Part shown: piece after piece, positions 1-64,000 of the stretch | Position numbering within the stretch: position 1 is the first letter of the stretch | How the letters are laid out: every line of letters starts with the position of its first letter | Assembly: GCA_036417435.1 (NCBI GenBank) | Contig: CM070906.1 | Location: 46,823,396-46,887,395, forward strand | DNA: 64,000 nt | DNA from: Inia geoffrensis | Taxonomy: Eukaryota > Chordata > Mammalia > Artiodactyla > Iniidae | Direction of reading: 5' to 3' | Notes under the pieces: generated by a model | The model's input: the letters and a program-made list of their open reading frames with translations, nothing else | Databases searched by the model: none | What the model was told of the DNA's origin: nothing | Program-made: the position numbers and the translations under genes

Positions 1-155
1 AAATTAAAAAAGAAAGTACATGTGTCTCTTTCATTTGAAATTGCCTATTCTTTTATGGTTAAGCTATATATCTTGGCAGCACCTATAAACGGTCCAATAA
101 AGTAGCTCTTTTTCCTTTATAAAAATATAAACTAACATGCAGGAGGTCCTTCTAC
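1..155. other. FOCAD intron, partial, after the last exon in the window
   Basis: A/T-rich intron start following the GTAGAA donor. No other feature seen. Confidence 0.85.
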
Positions 156-62310
<62,155 letters not shown>

Positions 62311-62574
62311 CTGAAAAATCAACAAACAACAGAATAAAATTTTAAGACAAAGATAAAATTGAGAGTAAACAATCTAAAGTAGCAAATGTGGAAATTAAAT
62401 CACTTTAAAAATTATACCACTAGTAACTGACTTAATCTGTACTTATCCATCATTCATAAAATGAAAATACTCAGAAACAGACTCATCATCTAAACATATG
62501 GATATGTTAAACAAAGAGAGATTTTAAGATTATTGAATTTAGAAACCTAACCATTTCTTACTGATCTCTCAAGT

Positions 62575-62830
62575 CTTAGTACAAATGTCACTCTCCTTTT
62601 TCATGCCTCTATTCCTAACCCCCTACCCAGAAGAGAGCTCTCCCTTCTCTAAGTGGCCATACGGCACATGGCACAATTTAGCATCTAATGTGATTATCTG
62701 TGTATGTGGTCAACTCCCTACTAGCTTGTACACTCCTTAAAGCAGTGGCTGTCTTTCTCATTTCAAAGGCCAGTACATAAATAATATAAAGCCCAGTTCC
62801 TCAAATGACAAATATTTAATAAATAATTGA
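62575..62830 (+). mobile_element. LINE-2 3'-end fragment
   Basis: 'agtacaaatgtcactctcct', 'actagcttgtacactcctta', 'aaagcagtggctgtctttct' and 'gacaaatatttaataaataattgagca' follow the L2 3' end. Confidence 0.65.
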
Positions 62831-63194
62831 GCATAAAAAGCCATTTATCTTCCAACACTCAATGTCTTCTTAATTTCAGCCACATCTAACTTCTTGCCCT
62901 GCTAAATAGTATGAGGTTCTTCTATACCTCCTTGTGTTTGCATATTCTCTTAAAAATGTCAATGAAAAGCAACATTTTATTAATTCTTCACGATCCTAGT
63001 CTAATAGCACCAACTAAATAAGGTTTCCTTAGATTTCTCCTAAGAATGCTTGTCACTTTCACCACCACACTCTCGTAGCCCTTTGAGTAACTGTGCTCAT
63101 CAAAAGTTATTATAATTATTATTGCTTATGTCTATATCCTTTACCAACTTTTGAGCTTTCAGAAGGCAGGGACTGACAATATGGTATAACGGAA

Positions 63195-63475
63195 AAATAT
63201 AGCCTTGGGGCTAGAAAGTCCTGGGTTTAGAAAACAGCTTTCACTTAGAAACTACAGTGTTGGTTCCGTTACTTGTCTTGCATGTAGCAGATACTCAATA
63301 AATATTTGTTTAATGAATGGATAGACCTCTTAAAACCTCAGATTCTTTTGCTATAAAATGAAAAATAATAACCTCCTATCAGATATTAGAATTAATTGAT
63401 ATAAAGTAACTGGAAGAGCGCTGGGGAATATAATAACTACTTAAAATAGTGTCTATTATTGTTTATTAGTATCTC
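63195..63475 (+). mobile_element. MIR SINE with an L2-like insert
   Basis: 'agccttggggctagaaagtcctgggttt' and 'aaacctcagattcttttgctataaaatgaaaaataataacctcc' are MIR, separated by 'gcagatactcaataaatatttgtttaatgaatgg', which reads as an L2-type 3' end. A nested or recombined pair. Confidence 0.55.
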
Positions 63476-63539
63476 TAAGGCCTAGCACAGTTTTAATAAA
63501 TATATTCTGAGTCAATGAATGAATGATCAAGCACTTTGC

Positions 63540-64000
63540 AAAGTAATTCAGAAAATATACAAATTGAAACATGGACTCTATTTTCGACAAGCTTATATTT
63601 TAATGGAGAAGATATATGTATACATATACCTGTAGTATAAGATAGAAATAGATGTTCTTAAGACAGTATAGATAAAGAACTTTGGGAGCAATAGACTCCT
63701 ATGGAAGAAAAATTCTCAAAGGATGAGATAACTTAAACCAATTCTTTATTTCCTAAAATAGACTTTAAAATTAGAGGTGAAGAAGGAAGTAATTCTAGAC
63801 AGAGAGAACAACATGAACGAAGGAAAAGCAATGGGAAAATCTGGAAGCGGAGAAGGAATCTATAATGGTTTGGTTTTCCTGGAGTGCAGGAGGTGGAAAA
63901 GCAGAATGAGGCCAATTCTAAAAGACCTTACTGGCTCCATATAAAGAAACTGGACTTCACTTTTGGTAAACACAAGGCATTTGAGGTGACTAGGGATAGC
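63540..64000 (+). mobile_element. Ancient mammalian repeat, same unnamed family as 32880, cut by the window end
   Basis: 'gacagagagaacaacatgaacgaagg', 'ctataatggtttggttttcctggagtgc' and 'gaaactggacttcacttttg' follow the same consensus ('...gcagagggaacagcatgagcaaagg...aaggagtttggacttga'). Confidence 0.45.

Larger units (their letters stand above)
62311..64000. other. FOCAD intron, partial, before the first exon in the window
   Basis: Contains L2 (62575-62830), MIR (63195-63475) and an ancient repeat (63540-64000). 62311-62570 and 62835-63190 show nothing recognised. Confidence 0.8.

Overview
This is a stretch of mammalian nuclear DNA, most likely from a cetacean (dolphin or whale). The organism call rests on repeats. 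About fifteen copies of tRNA-derived SINEs of the CHR (cetacean-hippopotamus-ruminant) type carry the recurrent head 'cttccctggtggcgcagtgg'. Several have a G+C-rich body ending in a 'gaggcccgcgtaccgcaaaa'-like tail that I associate with whales and dolphins. Artiodactyl-type L1 3' ends, L2, MIR, a MER5A-like hAT and an MLT1-like solo LTR make up the older background.

The window holds one protein-coding gene, on the minus strand, with neither end present. Fifteen internal exons were found by reading both strands for 3'-splice-site / open frame / 5'-splice-site patterns. In transcript order they lie at 62260-62310, 61171-61254, 53362-53494, 49962-50147, 46523-46644, 33974-34066, 27286-27374, 24077-24121, 19122-19230, 16067-16183, 13314-13552, 9939-10028, 3801-3948, 1804-1923 and 156-278. 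All are bounded by AG and GT, all phases agree across the fourteen junctions, and joined they give 1749 nt = 583 codons with no stop. I recognise the protein as focadhesin (FOCAD, KIAA1797), a large helical-repeat protein of about 1800 residues; this is roughly its central third. Residue numbers below are local (1-583), counted from the first exon in the window.

Layout: 1-64000 is FOCAD exons plus introns. 1-16 kb has seven exons in short to medium introns with old MIR/L1 debris. 16-34 kb has five exons, several CHR SINEs, a solo LTR and an L2 fragment with reverse-transcriptase remnants. 34-46.5 kb is one 12.5-kb intron packed with L1 and L2 fragments cut by SINEs. 46.5-64 kb has five exons, a composite SINE, more L1/L2 and a small tRNA-Val-derived insertion near 57.8 kb. 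No second gene, promoter, CpG island, CRISPR or intact transposon was seen. Positions of old repeats are approximate because they were judged by eye.

The most unusual item is a 38-nt segment matching only the 5' half of tRNA-Val(CAC), ending in the anticodon loop and flanked by a near-perfect 17-bp direct repeat. It looks like a retro-inserted tRNA half. I found no convincing new biological system; the rest is an ordinary intron-rich mammalian gene interior.
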